Shown piece by piece: positions 24,709 to 32,815 of a stretch of 64,000 bases of DNA. Positions within the stretch are counted from its first letter, which is position 1; each line of letters starts with the position of its first letter. Position numbers and translations under genes: made by a program. Below the pieces are notes generated by a model. It worked only from the letters and a program-made list of their open reading frames with translations, was not told where the DNA came from and ran no database searches. Source of the DNA: Ignavibacteria bacterium (GTDB taxonomy: Bacteria; Bacteroidota; Ignavibacteria; Tepidaquicellales; Tepidaquicellaceae); assembly GCA_016704345.1 (NCBI GenBank), contig JADJAH010000037.1, positions 85,373-149,372 on the forward strand, given 5' to 3'.

Positions 24709-25752
24709 ATGAAAACTATATTTTCATTGCTACTGTCCTTTACTCTGTTGATTCAATTTGCATCAGCCCAATCCAAAAAAGTGTTGTTTGAAGAATTCAC
24801 AAATGCTTCTTGTTCACCGTGTGCCTTAAACAATCCCTTTCTTAAGAGCTTTATCGAATCCAAAGGTGATACCATTGTTGCAATTATGTATCACACAAAT
24901 TTTCCTGGCTTTGATCCGATGCATAATGCAAATCCTATTCAGGTTGAGGAAAGAAGAACCGGCTATTATACTGATGTTAACGCTGTCCCTTGGCTCAAAG
25001 GGGATGGAGACTTGTTTCCTGACATCTGGCCATTCACACTCGCCAATTTCAATAGTGCCTTTGACACAAGGAAGAATGTCATTCCACAACTTACAATGAG
25101 CTTGTCTGATCAGCGAATACCCGGAGACTCCATAAGGGCAACTATTAGAATTAATATTCCGGCAACTTTGCCTTCTGGCAATTATAGGTTGCGAGTCATG
25201 GCTGTCGAAGGAGTTATTGAATATTCCACACCTCCGGGAACCAATGGAGAAAGGATATTCGAACATGTTTTTAGAAAAGGAATTCCTGATATGAATGGGA
25301 CAGTACTATCGACTTCCGCAGGTAACTATGAATACATATACACCTATAAGAAGGAGGCCGATTGGCAGGATACGAGCATTTATACTGTCGCATTTGTGCA
25401 GAATGATCTTGGAACGAAGGAAGTTCTGAATTGCGCTTCAGGCAGAAATATCGTTACCGGCTTGAACAACGTTTCGTCAGAAATCCCAATTGAGTTTGCG
25501 CTTAATCAGAATTTTCCAAATCCATTCAATCCTGTTACAACGATTGGATTCACATTGCCACAAAACGAAGTTGTAAAGCTTGTTGTCTATAATGTTTTGG
25601 GTAAAGAAGTAACTACAATTTTTAATCAGGCTCTAAGTGCCGGTGAATATGAATTTGGTTTCAATGGTGAGATGTTGACTAGCGGAGTTTATTTCTACAA
25701 ATTGACATCCGGTGATGTCAGTATTACCAAGACAATGATGCTGATGAAGTAA
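24709..25752 (+). CDS. Secreted Omp28-like thioredoxin-fold protein with T9SS sorting domain
   Basis: The 347-residue protein has a signal peptide (KTIFSLLLSFTLLIQFASA). A thioredoxin-like N-terminal domain follows with KKVLFEEFTNASCSPCALNN, whose CSPC at 35-38 is a possible redox-active pair. The middle resembles Omp28-type outer-membrane proteins of Bacteroidota (EGVIEYSTPPGTNGERIFEHVFRKGIPDMNG). The C-terminal 85 residues are a T9SS type A domain (NQNFPNPFNPVTTIGFTLP, YNVLGKEV, SGVYFYKL) ending in KTMMLMK. It is probably a surface or secreted thiol-fold protein; its substrate is unknown. It starts after a 388-base gap divergent from rlpA. Confidence 0.82.
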   Translation: MKTIFSLLLSFTLLIQFASAQSKKVLFEEFTNASCSPCALNNPFLKSFIESKGDTIVAIMYHTNFPGFDPMHNANPIQVEERRTGYYTDVNAVPWLKGDGDLFPDIWPFTLANFNSAFDTRKNVIPQLTMSLSDQRIPGDSIRATIRINIPATLPSGNYRLRVMAVEGVIEYSTPPGTNGERIFEHVFRKGIPDMNGTVLSTSAGNYEYIYTYKKEADWQDTSIYTVAFVQNDLGTKEVLNCASGRNIVTGLNNVSSEIPIEFALNQNFPNPFNPVTTIGFTLPQNEVVKLVVYNVLGKEVTTIFNQALSAGEYEFGFNGEMLTSGVYFYKLTSGDVSITKTMMLMK

Positions 25753-25836
25753 CAAACTGCAAATATTGCACTGCCGATTAAAAGATTAAACCACGGGGCC
25801 TAAATTACTGTTTTACATCATGATTATGTGCGTTAA

Positions 25837-26967
25837 TTAAAGTGCTTTATCGTATATTCGATATGTTTTATATGGTTTAGCGCCAAGCTTTTCAGCAGTT
25901 TGTCTCATTGCAAAATTGTCTTCCAAAACCCAACCGATCTCAGCGCCAATATAGTTTTTTCTATCCCCTGCCTTAATTACATCCCTATAAAAGCCGGCAT
26001 CAATTCCCATCTTCTGATAATCCTTCTTCACACCCATAATGATCACCCTAAGCCGGTTTATCTTCTTCTTATTAGTCAGAAACTTGAATATCCCAAAAGG
26101 AAAAAGCTTTCCGTTAAGACCTTTGATTGCCAGGTTTATGTCGGGTACGGCAAGTGAGAATCCTATTGGATTTCCATTGTGCTCCGCGAACTGGATAAAA
26201 TCCGGGTCAACGATCATCTTTAAGTGATCAGCAATAAAATTGAATTCCTCTTCCGTCATTGGAACAAATCCCCAGTTTTTCGACCATGCATCATTGTAGA
26301 TCTCCCTGACTTTCTGAACTTCATTCTTAAAGTCTTTCAAATTAACATTTCTGAATGTGATATTCTCCCTCTTCATTATCATATTAGCTACTCTTTCAAG
26401 CTTCTGCATCATTTTTTCATCTTTTATGACATACCTGTCAATATCAAATGCTATCAGATCCTTTGCTTTTGAGAATCCGTATGATGTAACCAGATCCTTA
26501 TAGTATGCAGGGTTGTAAGGCATAAGCATGACAGGCGGAATATCAAAACTGTCAACAAGCAATCCGCATTCATCATTAGTAGAGGGGTTAACGGGTCCTC
26601 TAAGAATATTCATTCCCTCGTTTCTCGAAAACTCTGCCGCCATGTCGAACAACTTTTTGGAAATTTCTCTATCATTGACACATTCAAAGAATCCGAAGAA
26701 TCCCGTCTTCTCGTCATGAAACTCATTGTGGTTGTCATTGATAATCCCCGCAATCCTTCCCACAACTTTTCCTTCCGATATTGCAAGCCAAAGCTTAAGG
26801 CGTGAGTGTTTATAGAATGGATTCTTCTTTGTATCGAGATTATTCTTAACATCAAATCTCAGGGGTTCTACCCAATACTTGTTTCCCGAAAGAAGTTCGT
26901 ATGGAAACTCAATGAATCTCTTTTTATCGTAAGCAGACTTTACTTCAACGATTGATACTTCAGACAA
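25837..26967 (-). CDS. GNAT-fold N-acetyltransferase-like protein
   Basis: The 376-residue protein contains two stretches with GNAT-like features. The first is WLAISEGKVVGRIAGIINDNHNEFH (a beta strand-turn typical of the acetyl-CoA-binding half). The second includes IQFAEHNGNPIGFSLAVPDIN and LRVIIMGVKKDYQKMGIDAGFYRDVIKAGDRKNYIGAEIGWVLEDN with a Q/K-x-x-G-I turn before a long helix. It is a widespread uncharacterised bacterial family of about 375 residues, probably acyl- or aminoacyl-transferase-like. The acceptor is unknown. It stands alone between convergent and divergent neighbours. Confidence 0.7.
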   Translation of the reverse strand: MSEVSIVEVKSAYDKKRFIEFPYELLSGNKYWVEPLRFDVKNNLDTKKNPFYKHSRLKLWLAISEGKVVGRIAGIINDNHNEFHDEKTGFFGFFECVNDREISKKLFDMAAEFSRNEGMNILRGPVNPSTNDECGLLVDSFDIPPVMLMPYNPAYYKDLVTSYGFSKAKDLIAFDIDRYVIKDEKMMQKLERVANMIMKRENITFRNVNLKDFKNEVQKVREIYNDAWSKNWGFVPMTEEEFNFIADHLKMIVDPDFIQFAEHNGNPIGFSLAVPDINLAIKGLNGKLFPFGIFKFLTNKKKINRLRVIIMGVKKDYQKMGIDAGFYRDVIKAGDRKNYIGAEIGWVLEDNFAMRQTAEKLGAKPYKTYRIYDKAL

Positions 26968-27042
26968 TTTTTAATTTATTTTTATTTTTTGCAACAAAAT
27001 TTTCGTAACCGAATAAGTTCTGAGAAACTTTATGGATTGAAT

Positions 27043-27510
27043 CTACAGAGACTTTAGAACCTCATCAGTATGGCCATCTACTTTTACCTTGTTGAATATT
27101 GACTTAATCTTTCCACTTTCATCAATGACAAATGTAGTCCTTTCAACTCCCATGTATTTTTTCCCGTACATACTCTTTTCTTTCCACACACCGTACTTTG
27201 TAAGAATCTCAGTACTTTCATCAGAGAGAAGTGTAAAAGGAAGATCGTATTTCTTCTTGAATTTCTGATGTGATGCAATATTGTCTTTGCTTACACCTAT
27301 CACGACAGTATTATTCTTTTCAAAGACTCTGATATTGTCCCTGAAACTGCAAGCTTGTTTTGTGCAACCTGAAGTATCGTCTTTCGGATAGAAATATAAA
27401 ACTACTCTTTTCCCTTTTAGATCATTAAGACTGACTTTACTTCCACTATCATCAAGGAGAGAAAACGCCGGGGCCTTATCCCCTACCTTAAGTTCTTTTG
27501 CCATTTTCAT
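27043..27510 (-). CDS. bcp: Thioredoxin-dependent thiol peroxidase PrxQ/Bcp
   Basis: The 155-residue protein is a peroxiredoxin of the PrxQ (BCP) type: KVGDKAPAFSLLDDSGSKVSL, then YFYPKDDTSGCTKQACSFRD. Peroxidatic Cys49 and resolving Cys54 are five residues apart, the atypical 2-Cys spacing. VIGVSKDNIASHQKFKKKYDLPFTLLSD follows. It reduces hydrogen peroxide and organic peroxides with electrons from thioredoxin. A second methionine (residue 3) is an alternative start. It lies 16 bases after the symporter gene on the same strand and may be co-transcribed with it. Confidence 0.94.
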   Translation of the reverse strand: MKMAKELKVGDKAPAFSLLDDSGSKVSLNDLKGKRVVLYFYPKDDTSGCTKQACSFRDNIRVFEKNNTVVIGVSKDNIASHQKFKKKYDLPFTLLSDESTEILTKYGVWKEKSMYGKKYMGVERTTFVIDESGKIKSIFNKVKVDGHTDEVLKSL

Positions 27511-27526
27511 TTTGAATTTTTGAAAT

Positions 27527-29278
27527 TTACCATCCGACTTTTGAAAAATTCCTTTTGATTACCATAGCAGCCAACAAACCAATTGCTAAAAGTATAAGTG
27601 CAGGAATGAAGTCCCCAAAAATGATCTTGCCAATTCCGAATAGCCATGAGTAAACGAGTACTATTCCTGCAGCCCAATTCACAAACAATAATCGATATCC
27701 TGAATCAGGGGTTACTTCAGGTATCATATCGGATATCTTTTTCCAACCTGCACCACCGGGATGAACTTTTTTGTAAAATGATCTGAGTTTGCTATCCTCT
27801 GTCGGCTTTGTAATAAAAGCAGTGATTATCCAGGCAGCAGTTGTTATTGGAACAATTACGTAGAGAGTTTCCGGAAACTTGATATTGAATTCTCCAAAAT
27901 ACAAAATCCCGTAGACTATGAACGGAGTCACAGTTGCTATAATTTCACTGATTGCATTAACTCTCCACCAAAACCAACGCATGATCAGAACAAGTCCCAA
28001 ACCCGCACCACACTCAATCACAAAACTCCAAACTCCTGAAATTGTTGTCATCTGTGTTGTCACAAGTACAGACAAAATCATGAATACGAATGTGATCAAT
28101 CTTGAGGCCAAGACATAATGCTTTTCAGATTTGTCCTTATTGAGAAACCTCCTGTAAAGGTCATTAATAAAATATGATGATCCCCAGTTCAGGTGAGTTG
28201 CTATAGTTGACATATACGCGGCAAAAAAAGCAGCCAGCAGCAGTCCTTTTAATCCTGGAGGCAGAAAATCATTCATAGCTTTAACAAATCCCAGTCCTTT
28301 ATCAGAATGTGAAAGATCAGGATAAATAACGATCGCACAAAGTCCTACAATGATCCATGGCCATGGTCTTATGCAATAATGAGCCACTTGAAAAAACAGA
28401 GTAGCATACAGTGAATTCTTCTCGTCTTTTGCACTCATCATTCTCTGAGCAACATATCCTCCGCCGCCCGGCTCAGCTCCGGGATACCATGAAGCCCACC
28501 ATTGAATACCGATGAAAGCAAGGAAAGATGAAACTGTCATTGCAAGTATTCCGCCTACACCTGTTTCGGATTCCGCTCCGATCTCCGGAGTGAAACGAAG
28601 TGCCCAATCAGGAAGCTTAGATTCAAGTCCGCTGAGTCCTCCAATCTGCGGAGAGTTCACAACCACAATCGCAAGAATAATACAGCCCGCCATTGCAAGA
28701 AGAAACTGGAAAGCATCAGTTACTGCAACTCCCCACAGACCAGAAATTGCCGAATATATTGCTGTTATCAACATACAACCGCCAACAAAAAGAATAGCGT
28801 TAGATGAATTTACATACTCGGGGAACATTCCGATAAGAATCTTTATCATTGCCAGATTCACCCAACCCATTATGATCGTGTTCATAAATACACCTAGATA
28901 AACCGCCTTGAAGCCTCTTAAGATTGCTGCAGGTTTACCAGAATATCTGAACTCAACAAACTCGACATCAGTAAGTATTTCAGCTCTGCGCCATAATCTT
29001 GAGAAGAAAAACACGGTAAGCATTCCGCCTATAAGCATATTCCACCAAAGCCAGTTGCCTGCAATTCCGTTTTGCCCGACTAATTCAGTAACAGCAAGAG
29101 GTGTATCCGCTGCAAAAGTTGTTGCAACCATTGAAAGTCCGGCCAGCCACCATTGCATTTTTCTTCCAGACAAAAAGAAATTTTCCGTTGATCCTCCGGC
29201 ACGTTTCGAAAAATACAGACCTATAAGAAGAGAAAATAGAAAATAGAGAAGTATGATTGCCCAGTCTATAAACTGCAT
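27527..29278 (-). CDS. Sodium:solute symporter family (SSS) transporter
   Basis: The 583-residue protein has about 13-14 hydrophobic helices in an SSS/LeuT-fold pattern. The N-terminus is typical: FLFSLLIGLYFSKRAGGSTENFFLSGRKMQWWLAGLSMVATTFAADTPLAVTELV. Conserved elements include YSAISGLWGVAVTDAFQFLLAMAG and AAYMSTIATHLNWGSSYFINDLYRRF, where SSS proteins place Na+-binding residues. It should move an organic solute with Na+ across the inner membrane; the substrate cannot be told. The long C-terminal tail (from about 480) with extra helices is common in Bacteroidota members. Confidence 0.9.
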   Translation of the reverse strand: MQFIDWAIILLYFLFSLLIGLYFSKRAGGSTENFFLSGRKMQWWLAGLSMVATTFAADTPLAVTELVGQNGIAGNWLWWNMLIGGMLTVFFFSRLWRRAEILTDVEFVEFRYSGKPAAILRGFKAVYLGVFMNTIIMGWVNLAMIKILIGMFPEYVNSSNAILFVGGCMLITAIYSAISGLWGVAVTDAFQFLLAMAGCIILAIVVVNSPQIGGLSGLESKLPDWALRFTPEIGAESETGVGGILAMTVSSFLAFIGIQWWASWYPGAEPGGGGYVAQRMMSAKDEKNSLYATLFFQVAHYCIRPWPWIIVGLCAIVIYPDLSHSDKGLGFVKAMNDFLPPGLKGLLLAAFFAAYMSTIATHLNWGSSYFINDLYRRFLNKDKSEKHYVLASRLITFVFMILSVLVTTQMTTISGVWSFVIECGAGLGLVLIMRWFWWRVNAISEIIATVTPFIVYGILYFGEFNIKFPETLYVIVPITTAAWIITAFITKPTEDSKLRSFYKKVHPGGAGWKKISDMIPEVTPDSGYRLLFVNWAAGIVLVYSWLFGIGKIIFGDFIPALILLAIGLLAAMVIKRNFSKVGW

Positions 29279-29488
29279 ATTGTTCTTATGATTGACTGCA
29301 ATTTAGAGTTTTCACATAAAACATTAAACATATACTTTAATGAAGTTTCAAACGAACTCTCGGGATAAGTTTATTCATTTTGAGGAAAATTCTGAATCAT
29401 TAACTTCATAATGCTATAAAATTCTTTGAAACTTAAAACAGCACATATTCGTTAGCCAAGTACATTTCAAAAACCAAATAATAATCCT

Positions 29489-29737
29489 ATGAAAAGAACA
29501 GTTCGCTTATTTGCTCTATTGCTTTTAGTCTTAGTAAGTGCAAGTCTTTACGCTTCCGATAAGAATGACGGATATAAAGTCGGTGATCGGGTAGCAGATT
29601 TTACAATGAAAAATTATGACGGGAACAGCTATGTACTTAGTTCCAATGGAGGTAAGGCTACAGTTATAATGTTTTGGTCAACAGAGTGCCCGTTTGTTCA
29701 GCCATATACGGACAGGATAAAAGAGCCTTGTAAGTGA
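29489..29737 (+). CDS. Periplasmic redoxin-domain protein, N-terminal fragment of a frameshifted gene
   Basis: The frame has a signal peptide (KRTVRLFALLLLVLVSASLYA) and the start of an AhpC/TSA-type redoxin: YKVGDRVADFTMKNYDGNSY, then VIMFWSTECPFVQPYTDRI with one active-site-like cysteine. It then reads EPCK and stops. One base fewer in the CC at 29726-29727 changes the reading to IKELVSEFSDKGVTFWGMNSNKTES and joins it to 29769-30077 without a break. The joined protein, about 195 residues, is a typical periplasmic redoxin. An upstream role in thiol or peroxide chemistry is inferred from the fold. Confidence 0.78.
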   Translation: MKRTVRLFALLLLVLVSASLYASDKNDGYKVGDRVADFTMKNYDGNSYVLSSNGGKATVIMFWSTECPFVQPYTDRIKEPCK

Positions 29738-29768
29738 GTTTTCAGACAAAGGTGTAACCTTCTGGGGT

Positions 29769-30077
29769 ATGAATTCAAACAAGACAGAATCTGTAGATGA
29801 CGTTTCATCACACATGAAGTCAAAAGAATATAATTTCCCCATGTTGAAAGATGACGGCAATGTGATTGCCGATCAATTTGGAGCAGAAAGAACTCCTGAA
29901 GTTTTCGTTGTAGACAATTCTACAATGACAGTTGTTTACCATGGCAGAATTGACGACAACAAGGAAGCTGACAAAGTCACTTCAAACGATCTTCAGAATG
30001 CTTTGAATCAGTTCCTATCCGGATCAGAGATAGCAGTAAAGGAAACAAAAGCATTTGGCTGTTCAGTAAAGAGATAA
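29769..30077 (+). CDS. Periplasmic redoxin-domain protein, C-terminal fragment of a frameshifted gene
   Basis: This frame carries the rest of the redoxin fold: MNSNKTESVDDVSSHMKSKEY, NFPMLKDDGNVIADQFGAERTPEVFVVD with the conserved cis-proline of TP, and VVYHGRIDDN. The C-terminal KAFGCSVKR is common in this family (AFGCSIKR-like), and this second cysteine may be functional. The frame is open upstream to about 29727 and encodes family-like residues there. A strong terminator follows its stop, so the redoxin gene is a separate unit from the TlpA-like gene downstream. Confidence 0.78.
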   Translation: MNSNKTESVDDVSSHMKSKEYNFPMLKDDGNVIADQFGAERTPEVFVVDNSTMTVVYHGRIDDNKEADKVTSNDLQNALNQFLSGSEIAVKETKAFGCSVKR

Positions 30078-30097
30078 GACAAGCAATGTATTCATTC

Positions 30098-30123
30098 AGA
30101 GAAGGACAGTGATGTCCTTCTTT
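30098..30123 (+). terminator. Rho-independent terminator after the redoxin gene
   Basis: An 11-base-pair stem (30098-30108 with 30113-30123; the core 30100-30108/30113-30121 is GC-containing and perfect) has a GTGA loop and runs directly into a run of T to 30129. It follows the redoxin stop by about 20 bases and precedes the TlpA-like start. Confidence 0.92.
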
Positions 30124-30142
30124 TTTTTTAAAAGAAACTTCT

Positions 30143-30622
30143 ATGATGAAAACGATTTTAATTTTTATGCTCCTTGTGTCTATGAGATTTTCATACGCTC
30201 AGGATGTAATTCAGCTCGATAATGTTAAACTGGATGAAGTTATGAATTTGCATATAGGTAAACCGGTACTTGTAAATCTTTGGGCAACATGGTGCAAACC
30301 CTGCGTGGAAGAGTTTCCCGAGCTTCTAAAGATTAGAGAAGAGTACAAGGACAAGTCACTTGAAGTAGTTCTCATATCTCTTGATTTTGGCGATGATGCC
30401 AGAGACAGGACAACAAATTTTCTCAAAAAAATGGGAGTTGATTTTGAATCATACTCGAATGCTTTCAAAAGTGATGAAGATCTGATAAACTATTTTGATA
30501 TGAAGTGGAACGGAGGAATTCCCGCAACTTTTATTTATGATAAAAGCGGCAAGCTTAGTTCAAGCATGATTGGTAAAAGAACATATGAAGAATTTAAAAA
30601 GGAAGTCGAGAAAGTTATGTGA
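30143..30622 (+). CDS. TlpA/ResA-like periplasmic thioredoxin
   Basis: The 159-residue protein has a signal peptide (KTILIFMLLVSMRFSYA) and a thioredoxin fold with the active site NLWATWCKPCVEEFPEL (Cys51 and Cys54). KSLEVVLISLDFGDD and the cis-proline region GGIPATFIYDKSGKL follow, as in TlpA/ResA proteins. Such proteins reduce disulfides in the periplasm, for example in cytochrome c maturation or outer-membrane protein handling. The first two codons are both ATG, and either may start it. It lies just after the redoxin terminator and converges with the nitroreductase gene (7 bases between stops). Confidence 0.9.
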   Translation: MMKTILIFMLLVSMRFSYAQDVIQLDNVKLDEVMNLHIGKPVLVNLWATWCKPCVEEFPELLKIREEYKDKSLEVVLISLDFGDDARDRTTNFLKKMGVDFESYSNAFKSDEDLINYFDMKWNGGIPATFIYDKSGKLSSSMIGKRTYEEFKKEVEKVM

Positions 30623-30629
30623 CAAACTT

Positions 30630-31298
30630 TCAAATTATTTCCATGACTTCATCCCGCCCTTTTCTCTCAATATCAGGAACAACGGCTTCGGGATGCGGGT
30701 AGCCTACAGGCAATAACAAAAACGCCCTTTCATTGGAAGGGCGTTTTAATATTCGTGATAAAAAATTCATTGGCGAAGGAGTATGAGTCAGTGTAACCAA
30801 GCCAATGTTTTGCAGTGCTGCTATGAACATGCCAACAGATATTCCCACGGATTCATTTACATAGTAATGCTTCTTCATGCTTCCATCTTCATTTAAATAA
30901 TCGATCTTGAAGACAACAACTATGTATGGTGCAACTTCCAAAAAATCCTTGTGCCAGTCTGTACCAAAAGCCTTTAAATCATCTAGCCAGCTCTTCGGCA
31001 TTCTTCTTTCATAATTTTCCTTCTCTTCCTTTTCAGCGGCAATCTTTATCTCTCTTTTGATCTCAGGAGATTCAACGATGACATATTTCCAGGGCTGCTT
31101 ATTTGCACCCGAAGGCGCTGTACTTGCAGTCATTACGGCAAGTTCAAGCAGCCTTCTGTCAAACTTTTCGTCCGAAAAGAATCTCACACTTCTTCTGGAA
31201 CTCATGAGTTTGTAAAACTGCTGCGCTCTTAATCTACTTTCCTCGTCAGAATATCTCTGATGTACAAGGTTGATAAATCCTTCAGGTGTGTTCTTCAA
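30630..31298 (-). CDS. Nitroreductase of the iodotyrosine deiodinase type
   Basis: The 222-residue FMN-dependent nitroreductase-fold protein has the FMN-binding SRRSVRFFSDEKF and TAPSGANKQPWKY motifs. Its middle and end resemble iodotyrosine deiodinase (IYD): GLVTLTHTPSPMNF, RPSNERAFLLLPVGYPHPEAVVPDIERK. The residues that clamp the amino-acid substrate in human IYD (Glu157, Tyr161, Lys182) have counterparts at the same spacing: Glu92, Tyr96 (in ENYERRM) and Lys117 (in TDWHK). This supports reductive dehalogenation of halotyrosines or a related aromatic amino-acid reaction. It lies downstream of fumC with a 26-base gap. The substrate is inferred. Confidence 0.82.
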   Translation of the reverse strand: MKNTPEGFINLVHQRYSDEESRLRAQQFYKLMSSRRSVRFFSDEKFDRRLLELAVMTASTAPSGANKQPWKYVIVESPEIKREIKIAAEKEEKENYERRMPKSWLDDLKAFGTDWHKDFLEVAPYIVVVFKIDYLNEDGSMKKHYYVNESVGISVGMFIAALQNIGLVTLTHTPSPMNFLSRILKRPSNERAFLLLPVGYPHPEAVVPDIERKGRDEVMEII

Positions 31299-31324
31299 AA
31301 TATTAAATATTCTTCCGATAAAGT

Positions 31325-32731
31325 TTAGAAAATGTCTTTTGCAATATCTCCAACCATCTTGCCGGCATCTACCTTTTCGGTAAACTCTGAATCCGTTAAC
31401 AAGCCCAGTTCAATTGCTGCTTCGCGGAGTGTTTTGTTTTCCTTATGAGCTTTCTTGGCGATCTTAGCGGCGTTTTCATAACCTATGTGCGGATTCAATG
31501 CTGTCACAAGCATCAGCGACCGCTCAACATTTTCATTAATTTTCGATATATTGGGTTCAATGCCGGATGCACAATGCTCATCAAACGATACACATGCATC
31601 TCCAAGCAATCTTGCAGAGAGAAGCGCATTGGAGATCATCATAGGCTTGAATACGTTGAGTTCAAAATGACCGTTCATTCCGCCAATTGAAATGGCAACA
31701 TCGTTGCCTATCACTTGAGCACAGACCATTGTCATGGCTTCAGTCTGTGTGGGATTTACCTTGCCCGGCATGATTGAAGAGCCCGGTTCATTTTCAGGAA
31801 TCAGTATTTCCCCTATTCCGCTGCGAGGACCTGATGACAACATTCTTATGTCATTTGCAATCTTCATCAGACTAACAGCAAGTACCTTCAGAGATGAAGA
31901 GAGTTCAACTATAGCATCATTTGAAGCAAGAGCTTCAAATTTATTCGGAGCAGTTTTAAATGGAAGTCCGGTCAGCTCCGATATTATTGCGGCAACTATA
32001 ACATCATAATTCTCAGGAACATTTATTCCTGTCCCTACTGCTGATCCTCCCAAAGCCAACTCTGACAGATGCTCAAGTGAATTCTCGATTGCTTTAATTC
32101 CATGCCTCAGTTGATAAACATATCCAGAGAATTCCTGACCCAGAGTAAGAGGTGTTGCATCCATGAAGTGAGTTCTGCCAATTTTAATTATATTCTTAAA
32201 GGCCTTTGACTTCATCTCAAATGTTTTCAATAGCTGTCTTGCTCCGGGTAAAGTGACCTCAGAAACCATTTTGTAGGCTGCAATATTCATTGCTGTTGGG
32301 AATGTATCATTTGATGACTGAGACTTATTCACGTCATCATTCGGATGCAAAGACTTTTGCTTGTCGTCCAGATTTCCTCCGCTAATCAGATGTGCCCTGT
32401 TTGCTATAACTTCATTTACGTTCATATTGCTTTGAGTGCCGGAACCTGTTTGCCAGATTACGAGAGGAAATTCATCATCGTGTTTTCCTTCAAGAATTTC
32501 ATCACAAACTTTTCCTATTTGTTCGGCTTTTTCAGCAGAAAGAACACCGCACTTCATGTTTGCCAAAGCAGCAGCCTTCTTTAGTATTGAGAATGCATAT
32601 ATCACTTCCAACGGCATTCTCGAATTGCCGATCCTGAAATTTTCTTTCGATCTTTGTGTTTGTGCGCCCCAGAGTTTATCGGCAGGAACTTTGACTTCCC
32701 CCATTGTATCATGTTCGATCCTTTGTGACAT
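31325..32731 (-). CDS. fumC: Class II fumarate hydratase
   Basis: The 468-residue protein is a class II fumarase with canonical elements: IEHDTMGEVKVPADKLWGAQTQRS, TGSGTQSNMNVNEVIANRA, the signature GSSIMPGKVNPTQTEA, and GRTHFMDATPLTLGQEFSGY. It interconverts fumarate and malate in the TCA cycle without an iron-sulfur cluster, so it tolerates oxygen. Length matches the family (about 460-470). Fumarate is also a product of fumarylacetoacetase, encoded at 39.6 kb. It is the first gene of a two-gene unit with the nitroreductase. Confidence 0.96.
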   Translation of the reverse strand: MSQRIEHDTMGEVKVPADKLWGAQTQRSKENFRIGNSRMPLEVIYAFSILKKAAALANMKCGVLSAEKAEQIGKVCDEILEGKHDDEFPLVIWQTGSGTQSNMNVNEVIANRAHLISGGNLDDKQKSLHPNDDVNKSQSSNDTFPTAMNIAAYKMVSEVTLPGARQLLKTFEMKSKAFKNIIKIGRTHFMDATPLTLGQEFSGYVYQLRHGIKAIENSLEHLSELALGGSAVGTGINVPENYDVIVAAIISELTGLPFKTAPNKFEALASNDAIVELSSSLKVLAVSLMKIANDIRMLSSGPRSGIGEILIPENEPGSSIMPGKVNPTQTEAMTMVCAQVIGNDVAISIGGMNGHFELNVFKPMMISNALLSARLLGDACVSFDEHCASGIEPNISKINENVERSLMLVTALNPHIGYENAAKIAKKAHKENKTLREAAIELGLLTDSEFTEKVDAGKMVGDIAKDIF

Positions 32732-32758
32732 AATATTGATTAGTTTCAGTTAACAAAA

Positions 32759-32792
32759 AACTCCGCAAAGTTTATGACTTCTTTGCGGAGTT
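32759..32792 (-). terminator. Terminator after the T9SS protein gene at 32816
   Basis: A perfect 12-base-pair stem (32759-32770 with 32781-32792) has a ten-base loop. On the minus strand it is followed by a T run, and it lies 24 bases after the stop of the 32816-33898 gene. It closes the three-gene secreted cassette. Confidence 0.88.
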
Positions 32793-32815
32793 GGATTAAA
32801 TTTCAGTTTTCTGAT

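Noticed and set aside
28512..28901. 129-residue plus-strand frame
   Set aside because: Antisense to the sodium:solute symporter; no recognisable domain.
29734..29737. TGA in the redoxin gene as selenocysteine codon
   Set aside because: Downstream family sequence is in a different frame, so this is a frameshift and not Sec recoding; the codon is also not at an active site.
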